DNA from: Pseudoalteromonas shioyasakiensis | Lineage (GTDB): Bacteria; Pseudomonadota; Gammaproteobacteria; Enterobacterales; Alteromonadaceae | DNA: 64,000 nt | NCBI RefSeq assembly: GCF_001550135.1 | Contig: NZ_LRUE01000018.1 | Span: forward strand, 30,820 to 94,819 | Direction: 5' to 3' | Shown: positions 54,253 through 62,262 of the stretch, one piece after another | How positions within the stretch are numbered: the first letter of the stretch is position 1 | How the letters are laid out: the number at the start of each line of letters is the position of its first letter | Program-made: the position numbers and the translations under genes | Notes under the pieces: model-generated | What the model was told of the DNA's origin: nothing | Database searches by the model: none | The model's input: only the letters and a program-made list of their open reading frames with translations

Positions 54253-55530
54253 TTAAAATTTGTAGTTGTACTGAGCACCAATTAGAACTGCGTGACCTTT
54301 TGATTCATATTCCCATGAAACATCTTGGCCTAAAGAAGCAGCTAGGCTGTCTTTTTCAGAGAAGTTTTGTGTTTTACCACGAAGGATACTTACACCTAAG
54401 TCAACATTTGAGTTTTCGCTGAATGCGTAGTTACCACCAAACGAGAACCAGAAACGATCTGTATCAGGGATAGAGATTGAAAGGTGTGATTGGTCTGCTG
54501 GTGACTCATCGTATGCAATACCTGCACGAAGTAAAAGTGCATCGCTGTACTGGTAGTCAGTACCGATAGAGTAACGCATTGAATCAGAGAAGTTCTCTTC
54601 TTTAGAGAATACAGGCGTTTCAAGGCTTGGTGTATAAGCTTCTAATTTTTGGAAGCTGTCCCAACCAGTCCATAAGATGCTGTAGTGTACGCCTAGCTTC
54701 TTATCAAGTTGATGTGAACCAGAAAATTCAGCAATTGCTGGTAAAGTCAGTTTTAACTCACCCGGTACTGTAGTACCCGCTAAACCGCCAACTGCAGCTG
54801 GAAGTTGGTTTGAGTACTCGCCTTCAAAGTCGATATCTGTTTCACTGCGGTAGTTAAAACCAAAACGGTTGTTTTCGTCTAACTGATACATCGCACCAAT
54901 GTTCCAACCAAAGCCGTAGTCGTCACCTTCAAGGTGAGCAATTTGCGTGCTAGCTGGTAAACCAAATGGATTAGTACCTGCATTACGAACAACTTTTGCA
55001 TCAGCATAAACATAGTTTAAACCAAGACCTAAGCTGAACTGTTCGTTGATTTTATATGAAGCGCTTGCATTCATGTTAACGGTTACGATTTCAGTTTCAC
55101 CCGCGATAGAGCCTGCAGCGTAGTCATCTTTAAACTCAGTTGAAAGACCGAAGTTTGAAAAAGCACCAAAGCCTAAAGACACTTTATCGTTTAAAGGCAT
55201 TGTGAAGTAACCTGCAGGGATAAATGCAGATGGTGCGATGCTATCGTCATCGATAGAGCTTTCATCTAAGCCGTATGCAGCACTTTCGCCTTTTAAGCTT
55301 ACATCTGGAATTACAGCAATACCTGCTACTGAGATTTGCTTGTCTTTGAATAAAGACATAAGTGCAGGGTTACGAGCAACAACTGATGCGTCATCTGCAA
55401 CAGCTGCTTCACCAGCGTATGCGCGACCTAAACCTGAAACGTTTTGCTCTGCTAATTGGAAAGCTGCAGCGAAGCTGTCAGCAGAAACAACAGCAAGTGA
55501 TGCTGCAATTAGTGTTTTAGTGAACTTCAT
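54253..55530 (-). CDS. fadL: FadL-family outer-membrane long-chain fatty acid transporter
   Basis: A 425-residue 14-stranded beta-barrel protein. After the signal peptide (cleavage near SFA-A) the mature N terminus AAFQLAEQNVSGLGRAYAGEAAVADDASVVARNPA carries the NPA motif and the N-terminal hatch of FadL. The barrel ends in an aromatic residue (AQYNYKF). It takes up long-chain fatty acids or other hydrophobic compounds by lateral diffusion. Transcribed alone; a perfect 14-bp palindrome ATCAGAGCTCTGAT at 55757-55770 lies 227 bp upstream. Confidence 0.92.
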   Translation of the reverse strand: MKFTKTLIAASLAVVSADSFAAAFQLAEQNVSGLGRAYAGEAAVADDASVVARNPALMSLFKDKQISVAGIAVIPDVSLKGESAAYGLDESSIDDDSIAPSAFIPAGYFTMPLNDKVSLGFGAFSNFGLSTEFKDDYAAGSIAGETEIVTVNMNASASYKINEQFSLGLGLNYVYADAKVVRNAGTNPFGLPASTQIAHLEGDDYGFGWNIGAMYQLDENNRFGFNYRSETDIDFEGEYSNQLPAAVGGLAGTTVPGELKLTLPAIAEFSGSHQLDKKLGVHYSILWTGWDSFQKLEAYTPSLETPVFSKEENFSDSMRYSIGTDYQYSDALLLRAGIAYDESPADQSHLSISIPDTDRFWFSFGGNYAFSENSNVDLGVSILRGKTQNFSEKDSLAASLGQDVSWEYESKGHAVLIGAQYNYKF

Positions 55531-55756
55531 AAATCTGTGTCCTCTTGCAAACTTGTGCGAAAGCTAATCCAACAATGAGGGCAACCTATTAGTTAAGCAT
55601 AAAAGATTAGCGCTGTATGTTGGTATTAGATGTTTTATTCTAATGATTACAAACTTTCGAACATTACCTTAATTAAGATCAAAAAACTGTAATTTTTCGT
55701 TAGAAATAGGTAAAAAACCCGCATTTTAACAACAAGATAACAACTTATTAAAACTC

Positions 55757-55770
55757 ATCAGAGCTCTGAT
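55757..55770. promoter_or_regulatory. 14-bp palindrome upstream of fadL
   Basis: ATCAGAGCTCTGAT is a perfect palindrome in the 336-bp gap between fadL and the small membrane gene at 55867. It could be a regulator site; no known fatty-acid regulator consensus could be matched. The rest of the gap shows only AT-rich promoter-like sequence. Confidence 0.35.
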
Positions 55771-55866
55771 TACAAAAACAACAAACAGTAGTAATTATCA
55801 TTTGCATTGACATCTATTTCTTGTCCCTTTAGACTAAAAATAAAGGTTTTACTGTTGAGTTTGAGT

Positions 55867-56190
55867 ATGGAAATCGTATTGATTATTGCGGCACTGATGT
55901 TATGCGGTGTGAGTGTTCATTATTTTTGTAAAGCAAACTATTGCGCGTGCACTAAAGCAGGTGATTGCGATAACCCAGTTAATCACTATTGGCTAGGCGC
56001 CATGCTGAGTGCTGTTTTATCACTACTGTTATGTTGTGTGGCCTTACATGTCGAAAAAGGCACATTGCTGTGGTTGGTATTAATGACGAGTTGTTTTAGT
56101 GGTGCATTTATATCAGCAAAACGCAGTGCCAAAAAACGCTGTGTTAAGTCTAAACAAGCAGATGCTCTTTTAACAAACGAGCCAAATTAA
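55867..56190 (+). CDS. Small Cys-rich membrane protein, unknown function
   Basis: A 107-residue protein with three predicted membrane helices (about 2-20, 43-60, 66-84) and a basic C-terminal tail (SAKKRCVKSKQ). Cys residues in CKANYCACTKAGDCDN after TM1 form a tight cluster that could bind a metal or form disulfides in the periplasm. The frame opens at TTG 55807; the ATG at 55867 is chosen with TGAGT upstream, though the SD is weak. Its 3' end overlaps the convergent HD-GYP gene by 41 bp. Family not recognised. Confidence 0.5.
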   Translation: MEIVLIIAALMLCGVSVHYFCKANYCACTKAGDCDNPVNHYWLGAMLSAVLSLLLCCVALHVEKGTLLWLVLMTSCFSGAFISAKRSAKKRCVKSKQADALLTNEPN

Positions 56191-57367
56191 GCTGATAATC
56201 TAGAGGCTTAATGCTCGCGATAATTTTTAGTTCTTTTTCTACACTTAAATCGACATCTTTGGCAGTAATATGATGCTTATGCTTGGCATTATAGAAGATC
56301 TTTATTTTCGGCTTAATTGGGTTTTCGTGGTTACCTTCCATCACTAACGCCAAGCGCTCATTATTCAACTTCACAATCGTACCAACAGGGTGAACCCCTA
56401 GGCATTTAATAAAGCGTTGCACCAACTCAGAGTCAAACAATTGCTTATTGGCAAGTAAATAACGCAGCGCTGAGATTGGCTCTTCACCCATTTGATGCGG
56501 CCTGTCTGCAGTCATTGCATCATAAACATCGACGATTGCCATCATACGGGCTGCACGGCTCAGCTTTTCAGCTGCAATACCGCGAGGGTAACCTGTACCA
56601 TCTAAACGCTCATGGTGATTCACTATCATATCGAGCATTAACGGCGTAATGCCCTTTTCACCTTTCACTAAACCTAAACTCTGCGCCACATGCTTTTTAA
56701 CAACTTGCATTTCGTTGTCGTTCAAGGCACTTGGTTTAGACAATACACCTTGTGGCATTTTCGCCTGACCGATATCGTGCATCAATGCACCCATTGCCAG
56801 CTCTTTAATTGTCTTTTCTTTGTAACCTAGGTACTTAGCAAACACACTCACCAAAATAGCGGTGTTGATCATGTGCCGCCAGTTATAAATATGTTTATCT
56901 TTAAGGCGAGTTAAAATAGTTAAGGCATTGTGATTACGAAATACCGAGCTGACTATATCAACGGCGATATCATCAAGCACAGCGACATTCATCTTTAAAC
57001 CCGATGTGATATCTGAGTAGAAACCTTGCAATTTTCGGCTGTGCTGCTCGTAATGCACGCTGGCTTTTAAAAACTCTTGTTGAACCGTGATCCCTTGTGG
57101 TGCTTCGTTAGCTGCAGGCTTTTGTTCAACCTTAGGTTTAGCCGGTTCAGGCTTTGGTTGGTATTTTTTAGGGAGTGCAACATCGCTTTGTGTAAAGTCG
57201 ATGAGTAGCTCTTCAACCCCCTCAGAGATAAGGCGTTGAATAATGGTTTTATCACGCACTAAACCACGTGTTTTGATTTTAATACTATTTACATGCTCTT
57301 GTTGCTTACTGACACTGTCAACAAACATCCCTGGTACAAGTTCGGCAATGGGTAAGGTAATAAGCAT
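56150..57367 (-). CDS. HD-GYP c-di-GMP phosphodiesterase with DUF3391 domain
   Basis: A 405-residue protein that breaks c-di-GMP. The N-terminal DUF3391 domain (about 1-130; LPIAELVPGMFVDSVS, GVEELLIDF) precedes a Pro/Lys linker and the HD-GYP domain. The HD pair is at 197-198 (MHDIGQAKMP) and HHERLDGTGYP at 251-261 supplies the GYP signature; both are intact. No membrane segment is visible. It could lower c-di-GMP alongside the EAL protein at 41239. It is convergent, overlapping the small membrane gene. Confidence 0.93.
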   Translation of the reverse strand: MLITLPIAELVPGMFVDSVSKQQEHVNSIKIKTRGLVRDKTIIQRLISEGVEELLIDFTQSDVALPKKYQPKPEPAKPKVEQKPAANEAPQGITVQQEFLKASVHYEQHSRKLQGFYSDITSGLKMNVAVLDDIAVDIVSSVFRNHNALTILTRLKDKHIYNWRHMINTAILVSVFAKYLGYKEKTIKELAMGALMHDIGQAKMPQGVLSKPSALNDNEMQVVKKHVAQSLGLVKGEKGITPLMLDMIVNHHERLDGTGYPRGIAAEKLSRAARMMAIVDVYDAMTADRPHQMGEEPISALRYLLANKQLFDSELVQRFIKCLGVHPVGTIVKLNNERLALVMEGNHENPIKPKIKIFYNAKHKHHITAKDVDLSVEKELKIIASIKPLDYQLNLARLLKEHLLV

Positions 57368-57469
57368 ATGTGAGCTTAGCGCATAAAAACATCGAGTTTT
57401 TTATTATCGCTAATTGATTACAAATGTCTATAGATTGGGTAGCGAATACGAAATAGGTATTAGAGAAGA

Positions 57470-57537
57470 GTTAGAAAGGGGAAAGTTAGAAAGGGGAAAG
57501 TTAGAAAGGGGAAAGTTAGAAAGAGTAAAGTTAGAAA
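57470..57537. repeat. 15-bp tandem repeat (GTTAGAAAGGGGAAA)
   Basis: Three perfect copies (57470-57514), a fourth with two substitutions (57515-57529), and a partial fifth. No conserved spacers, so it is not CRISPR. The repeat lies between the HD-GYP start and the rraB stop. Confidence 0.88.
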
Positions 57538-57565
57538 GTAGCAACTCGCTAACTTTATCCCTGAA

Positions 57566-57604
57566 AGCTGACGGCTGATAGCTGACGGCTGATAGCTGAC
57601 AGCT
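57566..57604. repeat. 14-bp tandem repeat (AGCTGACGGCTGAT)
   Basis: Two perfect copies (57566-57593) and a partial third (AGCTGACAGCT). The same motif family is found at 43871-43896. Confidence 0.85.
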
Positions 57605-57614
57605 CTCTAGCTAT

Positions 57615-57950
57615 TTATTCCTGAAAGTAAGTGCCCCAGCCGTCGTATTCAACGTCGGTTTGCTGAGCGAGTGCTTCTAACTTGTCTACGTCTTCCATAA
57701 TGGCTTCTACGTCAAGTTCACACTCAACAACCACGTCAAAGCTCCACACTTTCTCGCCGTCTTCTAGCTCAAGTTCTGCAGGTTCTTCAACATCGTAACC
57801 TAGTTTAAAAGCGGCTAAAGCGGCTTGCTCTAACTTTTCAAAATTTTCGCTAACAAAGTGGTGTTCCACTTCATAAAGTACTTCAGGATCTGAGCCATCT
57901 TCAAGTAATGAAGTAACGATGTCTTCAGTAATTTCGCGCCAATTTTCCAT
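57615..57950 (-). CDS. rraB: RraB-family RNase E inhibitor
   Basis: A 111-residue acidic protein of the RraB family, which binds the RNase E degradosome scaffold and slows RNA decay. Family marks are WREITEDIVTSLLEDGSDPEVLYEVEHHF at the N terminus and the terminal YDGWGTYFQE. It is strongly acidic, as expected. Its ATG overlaps the stop codon of plsC by one base (TAATG), so translation of the two is coupled. Confidence 0.92.
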   Translation of the reverse strand: MENWREITEDIVTSLLEDGSDPEVLYEVEHHFVSENFEKLEQAALAAFKLGYDVEEPAELELEDGEKVWSFDVVVECELDVEAIMEDVDKLEALAQQTDVEYDGWGTYFQE

Positions 57951-58663
57951 TATTTGTTTCTCACTTGAGCATCTAATTCAGTTATTTTAGCAGCCATAAT
58001 CTGATGAACATGTGAAGCATGGTCACGAGCAGATACGTCTTTATCAAGATAAATCGGCGCTAACATTTCGAGGTAAATTGTACCATTATCCCAGCGATTT
58101 AGCTTAATAGTTTTGTGCGTTGTACTCATACAAACTGGCACTACTGGCACATCAGCACTCATTGCTGTGTGAAATGCCCCTGTTTTAAAAGGCAATAAAC
58201 CACGACCATAGCTTCGCGTACCCTCAGGAAACATCCAAACCGATAGACCTTTTTGTTTTATTTTCTCAGCTGATTTAGAAATTGTGCCTGCTGCTTTTGA
58301 ACGGTTAGCGCGGTCAATTAAGATATTTCCCGATAACCAATACAGCTGACCAAAAAACGGGATCCATTTGAGGCTTTTTTTACCTAGGCTTACGCAGTTC
58401 TCCGGCACCATGGCAGGTAAAGTGAATAGGTCATAGTTATTTTGATGATTTGCTACATAGACAGCGGGGCCAATATTTTTTGGAGTCTCGTGATATTTAA
58501 GCTCTAGTTTGACACCTAAAAGTTTAGCTACCTTGCAAAACCAACCCGCAATAATATGCACGTTATTAGTATGAAACGGCTTAACGATGCATAAAAGCAG
58601 CCCAAAAACACAGCTTAAAACAATGAATAACGCCATGAAAATTATGCGAAAAATAGCTAACAA
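57950..58663 (-). CDS. plsC: 1-acyl-sn-glycerol-3-phosphate acyltransferase
   Basis: A 237-residue membrane-bound acyltransferase that makes phosphatidic acid. NHQNNYD (72-78) is the NHx4D motif, FPEGTRS the second motif, and an N-terminal helix (about 5-28) anchors it in the inner membrane. Length matches E. coli PlsC (245). It is followed by rraB at a one-base overlap, and lies about 140 bp beyond parC, whose terminator separates the two. Confidence 0.94.
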   Translation of the reverse strand: MLAIFRIIFMALFIVLSCVFGLLLCIVKPFHTNNVHIIAGWFCKVAKLLGVKLELKYHETPKNIGPAVYVANHQNNYDLFTLPAMVPENCVSLGKKSLKWIPFFGQLYWLSGNILIDRANRSKAAGTISKSAEKIKQKGLSVWMFPEGTRSYGRGLLPFKTGAFHTAMSADVPVVPVCMSTTHKTIKLNRWDNGTIYLEMLAPIYLDKDVSARDHASHVHQIMAAKITELDAQVRNK

Positions 58664-58774
58664 ACGAATTCTCCTCGTACTAATCAGCGCGCATTATAAC
58701 GTGAAAAATACCATTTCCATAGCTTTAAGCGCACATGTGTACGCTTAAAATTTCATAACGTTTTAACAATAAAA

Positions 58775-58794
58775 AGGCCTGCAATTGCAGGCCT
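58775..58794 (-). terminator. Terminator after parC
   Basis: Stem AGGCCTGC/GCAGGCCT with AATT loop; on the minus strand a TTTTTA tail follows. It ends the parE-sugar dehydrogenase-parC transcript. Confidence 0.85.
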
Positions 58795-58801
58795 CTGGTT
58801 T

Positions 58802-61099
58802 TTACTCTGTTACTTCGCTTGGCGACTCATCACTATCATCTGTTTGAGTCACTTCGACTACAGCCTCATCAACTCGCTGCAGACCACGGGGTAATTTGTT
58901 ACCACGTCTACCGCGTTCACCATGATAATGCTCAAGATCAGTCGGTTTCAGTGTCAGTTTTCGTTTACCTGCATGCAGGGTTACGCTACTGCCCGCAGGC
59001 ACCACAGCCAGTACTTTTACAAACTCTTCACGGGCTTGCACTTTCGCACTTGGGATAGAAATAATCTTATTTCCTTTACCCTTACTAAGTTTAGGTAAAT
59101 CACGCAGTGGGAATAACAACATGCGGCCTTCGTTAGAAATTGCCATACAGTAATCTGTTGCTACATCAGTTACTCTAATTGGCGCGAGTAATTCACCGCC
59201 TTTAGGAACACTGACCAGCGCTTTACCGTTTTTGTTTTTACTCACCAGATCTTTAAAGTCGCTTATAAAGCCATAACCTGCATCTGAGGCCATTAACAAC
59301 ACTTGGTTGTCTTCTGCCATCACCACATGCTCAAAGTTGGCTCCTGCGCTTAGGTTAAAGCGCCCTGTCATTGGCTCACCTTGGCTTCGAGCTGAAGGTA
59401 AACTGTGTGCATCAGTAGCAAAAGCACGACCACTTGAGTCTAAGAACACTGCAGGCTGGTTACTTTTACCTCGCGCTGAGGCTTTATAGCTGTCGCCTGA
59501 CTTATAACTTAGCCCTTCAACATCTAAATCATGGCCTTTACCAACACGTGCCCACCCTTTTTCAGATAGCACAACGGTCACTGACTCTGAGGGGATAAGG
59601 TCTTTTTCACTTAACGCTTTCGCTTCAACACGTTCAACAACTGGTGAGCGACGATCATCGCCATACATTTCAGCCGCTTCTTGAATTTCTTTTTTCATCA
59701 AGGTCGACATACGACGCTCTGAACCAAGCGTTTGCTCTAGCTTGTCACGCTCAAGAGCAAGCTCATCCTGCTCACCTTTAATCTTGAACTCTTCAAGTTT
59801 TGCTAAATGACGTAGTTTTAACTCTAAAATCGCTTCCGCTTGAATATCAGTTAAACCAAAACGCTCCATTAATACAGGCTTTGGTTTATCTTCAGTACGG
59901 ATAATTTCGATAACTTCATCAATATTTAAAAAGGCCGTTAATAAACCTTCTAAAATATGTAAGCGAGCTAATACTTTATCTAAACGGTGCTGTAAGCGGC
60001 GGCGAACTGTTTCACGGCGGAACGTTAACCACTCGGTTAAAATACTACGTAAATCTTTAACTTGCGGACGACCATCAAGGCCAAGCATGTTTAAGTTTAC
60101 GCGGTAGTTCTTTTCTAAATCTGTAGTTGCAAATAAGTGTGCCATTAATGGCTCAGCTTTAATGCGGTTTGAGCGCGGTACAATCACGATACGAGTTGGG
60201 TTTTCGTGATCAGATTCGTCACGTAAATCAGCAACCATTGGCAATTTTTTAGCATTCATCTGCGCTGCAATTTGCTCAAGTACTTTTGCACCTGAACACT
60301 GATGAGGCAGCGCGGTGATCACTATATCACCTTGCTCTTCAGTGTAAATTGCACGCATCTTGATAGAGCCACGTCCGGTTTGATAAATCTTACGAATATC
60401 GTCTTTCGGTGTGATGATCTCAGCTTCTGTTGGGTAGTCAGGCGCATGCACTAACTCAAGCAACTCTTCGATTTCTGTCTTTGGCTTATCAAGTAATAAA
60501 CAACAGGCACTAGCAACTTCACGCACATTGTGTGGTGGAATATCGGTTGCCATACCTACTGCAATCCCCGTTACACCATTAAGTAAGATGTGTGGTAAAC
60601 GCGCAGGTAACACCATTGGCTCATCAAGTGTACCGTCAAAGTTTGCGGTCCAATCGACAGTGCCTTGACCCAGTTCTTTTAGTAGAACTTCTGAGAACTT
60701 AGATAAACGCGCTTCGGTGTAACGCATTGCAGCAAATGATTTAGGGTCATCGGCTGCACCCCAGTTACCTTGACCGTCCACCAGCGGGTAGCGGTAAGAA
60801 AACGGCTGCGCCATTAACACCATCGCTTCGTAACAAGCACTATCGCCATGGGGGTGGTATTTACCCAGTACATCACCCACGGTACGGGCTGATTTTTTAT
60901 ATTTTGCTTGCGCCGATAGCCCCAGCTCGCTCATTGCATAGATGATACGACGCTGTACAGGCTTAAGACCATCACCTACATGAGGTAAAGCACGGTCCAT
61001 GATGACGTACATTGAGTAGTTTAAGTAGGCGTCTTCAGTAAAGCGCCCCATTGTTTGTTGTTCTACGCCTTGCATCAGCAAGGTATCTGTATCACTCAT
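58802..61099 (-). CDS. parC: DNA topoisomerase IV subunit A
   Basis: A 765-residue type II topoisomerase subunit that separates daughter chromosomes with ParE. Breakage-reunion catalytic Tyr127 lies in AAMRYTEAR. The quinolone-resistance region reads [11 protein letters not shown], with Ser87 and Glu91 at the usual hot spots, both wild-type; resistance by these residues is not expected. The C-terminal beta-propeller and an acidic tail follow. It starts 11 bp after the sugar dehydrogenase gene. Confidence 0.97.
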   Translation of the reverse strand: MSDTDTLLMQGVEQQTMGRFTEDAYLNYSMYVIMDRALPHVGDGLKPVQRRIIYAMSELGLSAQAKYKKSARTVGDVLGKYHPHGDSACYEAMVLMAQPFSYRYPLVDGQGNWGAADDPKSFAAMRYTEARLSKFSEVLLKELGQGTVDWTANFDGTLDEPMVLPARLPHILLNGVTGIAVGMATDIPPHNVREVASACCLLLDKPKTEIEELLELVHAPDYPTEAEIITPKDDIRKIYQTGRGSIKMRAIYTEEQGDIVITALPHQCSGAKVLEQIAAQMNAKKLPMVADLRDESDHENPTRIVIVPRSNRIKAEPLMAHLFATTDLEKNYRVNLNMLGLDGRPQVKDLRSILTEWLTFRRETVRRRLQHRLDKVLARLHILEGLLTAFLNIDEVIEIIRTEDKPKPVLMERFGLTDIQAEAILELKLRHLAKLEEFKIKGEQDELALERDKLEQTLGSERRMSTLMKKEIQEAAEMYGDDRRSPVVERVEAKALSEKDLIPSESVTVVLSEKGWARVGKGHDLDVEGLSYKSGDSYKASARGKSNQPAVFLDSSGRAFATDAHSLPSARSQGEPMTGRFNLSAGANFEHVVMAEDNQVLLMASDAGYGFISDFKDLVSKNKNGKALVSVPKGGELLAPIRVTDVATDYCMAISNEGRMLLFPLRDLPKLSKGKGNKIISIPSAKVQAREEFVKVLAVVPAGSSVTLHAGKRKLTLKPTDLEHYHGERGRRGNKLPRGLQRVDEAVVEVTQTDDSDESPSEVTE

Positions 61100-61109
61100 T
61101 AACGCTTAC

Positions 61110-62210
61110 CTATTTTTTCTTAGCACTAACGCGATAGATCACATTAGCAAAGTCGTCTGAGATCAATAAGCTGCCATCTGCAAGTTCTGCAAATGCAACC
61201 GGGCGACCAAATGTTTCTTCGTTTTGCATAAAGCCTGTGATGAACGGGGTGTAATTAGTAATACGACCTTGTTCAACATTTGCTAGCATCACTTTATAGC
61301 CTGATTTTTTACTACGGTTCCACGAACCATGCTCAGCAACAAAAAGCTGCTCTTTGTATTTAGCAGGGAACTGCTTACCGTTATAAAAATGAATACCTAG
61401 AGGAGCAACATGAGCACCAAGTGCAAGGGCTGGCGATTTGTAGTCAGCAATACTTTTACCTTTGCCAAACTCAGGGTCTAAAATCGCCCCAGCGTGAACA
61501 TAAGGGAAACCATAATGCGCGCCCTCTTCACCTTCACCAACACGGTTAATTTCACAAGGTGGCATGTCATCGCCCATCATGTCACGGCCGTTATCACTAA
61601 ACCAAAATGCATTCGTTGTTGGGTGATAATCAAAACCAACTGAGTTACGAACACCTTTGGCGATGGTTTTAATTTCTTTTGTATCCACATCTAACGAGAA
61701 GATACGGCCATATTTGTCGTCTTCCGCACAAATGTTACATGGTACACCCACTGGCACAATTAGCTCACCGGTTGGCGCAAAACTAATAAACTTCCAACCA
61801 TGGTGACGATCAGTCGGAAACTTGTCGTATACCACGTCAAATTTAGGATCTTTTAGGTTTTTATCTACGTCTTTAAAACGAATGATACGTGACACTTCAG
61901 CCACATATAAATCACCATCTTTAATTGCTAAACCTGATGGCATTTCAAGGCCAGTAGCAATGACAATCTTTTTATCTGCAACACCATCACTGTTGTGGTC
62001 AATCAGTGCATAAACATTACCTGCTTTACGCGAACCTGCGTAAACAATGCCTCTTTTTGATACCGCAATTTGACGCGCGTTTTCAACATCATCGGCAAAC
62101 AGGCTTATAGAAAATCCATCAGCAACTGTTAATTTATCAAGAATATCTTTTGCCATTACAGGCGCTGATAACAAGCTCAGCGATAATAATGAGGTCAGTA
62201 GTTTTTTCAT
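61110..62210 (-). CDS. PQQ-dependent sugar dehydrogenase (sorbosone dehydrogenase-like), secreted
   Basis: A 366-residue exported beta-propeller protein. The signal peptide ends at VMA-K. Blades carry LFADDVENARQIAVSKRGIVYAGSR, MPSGLAIKDGDLYVAEV and WFSDNGRDMMGDDMPPCEINRV, the latter a hallmark of the soluble glucose/L-sorbosone dehydrogenase fold. A VPCNICAEDD segment contains adjacent Cys residues. The substrate may be an aldose; the need for PQQ is inferred from the fold. It is nested between parE and parC at tight spacing (52 and 10 bp), so it shares their transcript. No PQQ-synthesis genes lie nearby. Confidence 0.85.
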   Translation of the reverse strand: MKKLLTSLLSLSLLSAPVMAKDILDKLTVADGFSISLFADDVENARQIAVSKRGIVYAGSRKAGNVYALIDHNSDGVADKKIVIATGLEMPSGLAIKDGDLYVAEVSRIIRFKDVDKNLKDPKFDVVYDKFPTDRHHGWKFISFAPTGELIVPVGVPCNICAEDDKYGRIFSLDVDTKEIKTIAKGVRNSVGFDYHPTTNAFWFSDNGRDMMGDDMPPCEINRVGEGEEGAHYGFPYVHAGAILDPEFGKGKSIADYKSPALALGAHVAPLGIHFYNGKQFPAKYKEQLFVAEHGSWNRSKKSGYKVMLANVEQGRITNYTPFITGFMQNEETFGRPVAFAELADGSLLISDDFANVIYRVSAKKK

Positions 62211-62262
62211 TTTTGTCTTGCCCTTTAATTCTTTGCTAGCAACTAGGTTGCTACACCCTTTA

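Noticed and set aside
57470-57604. CRISPR array
   Set aside because: The units are direct tandem copies without spacers, and no cas genes are present.
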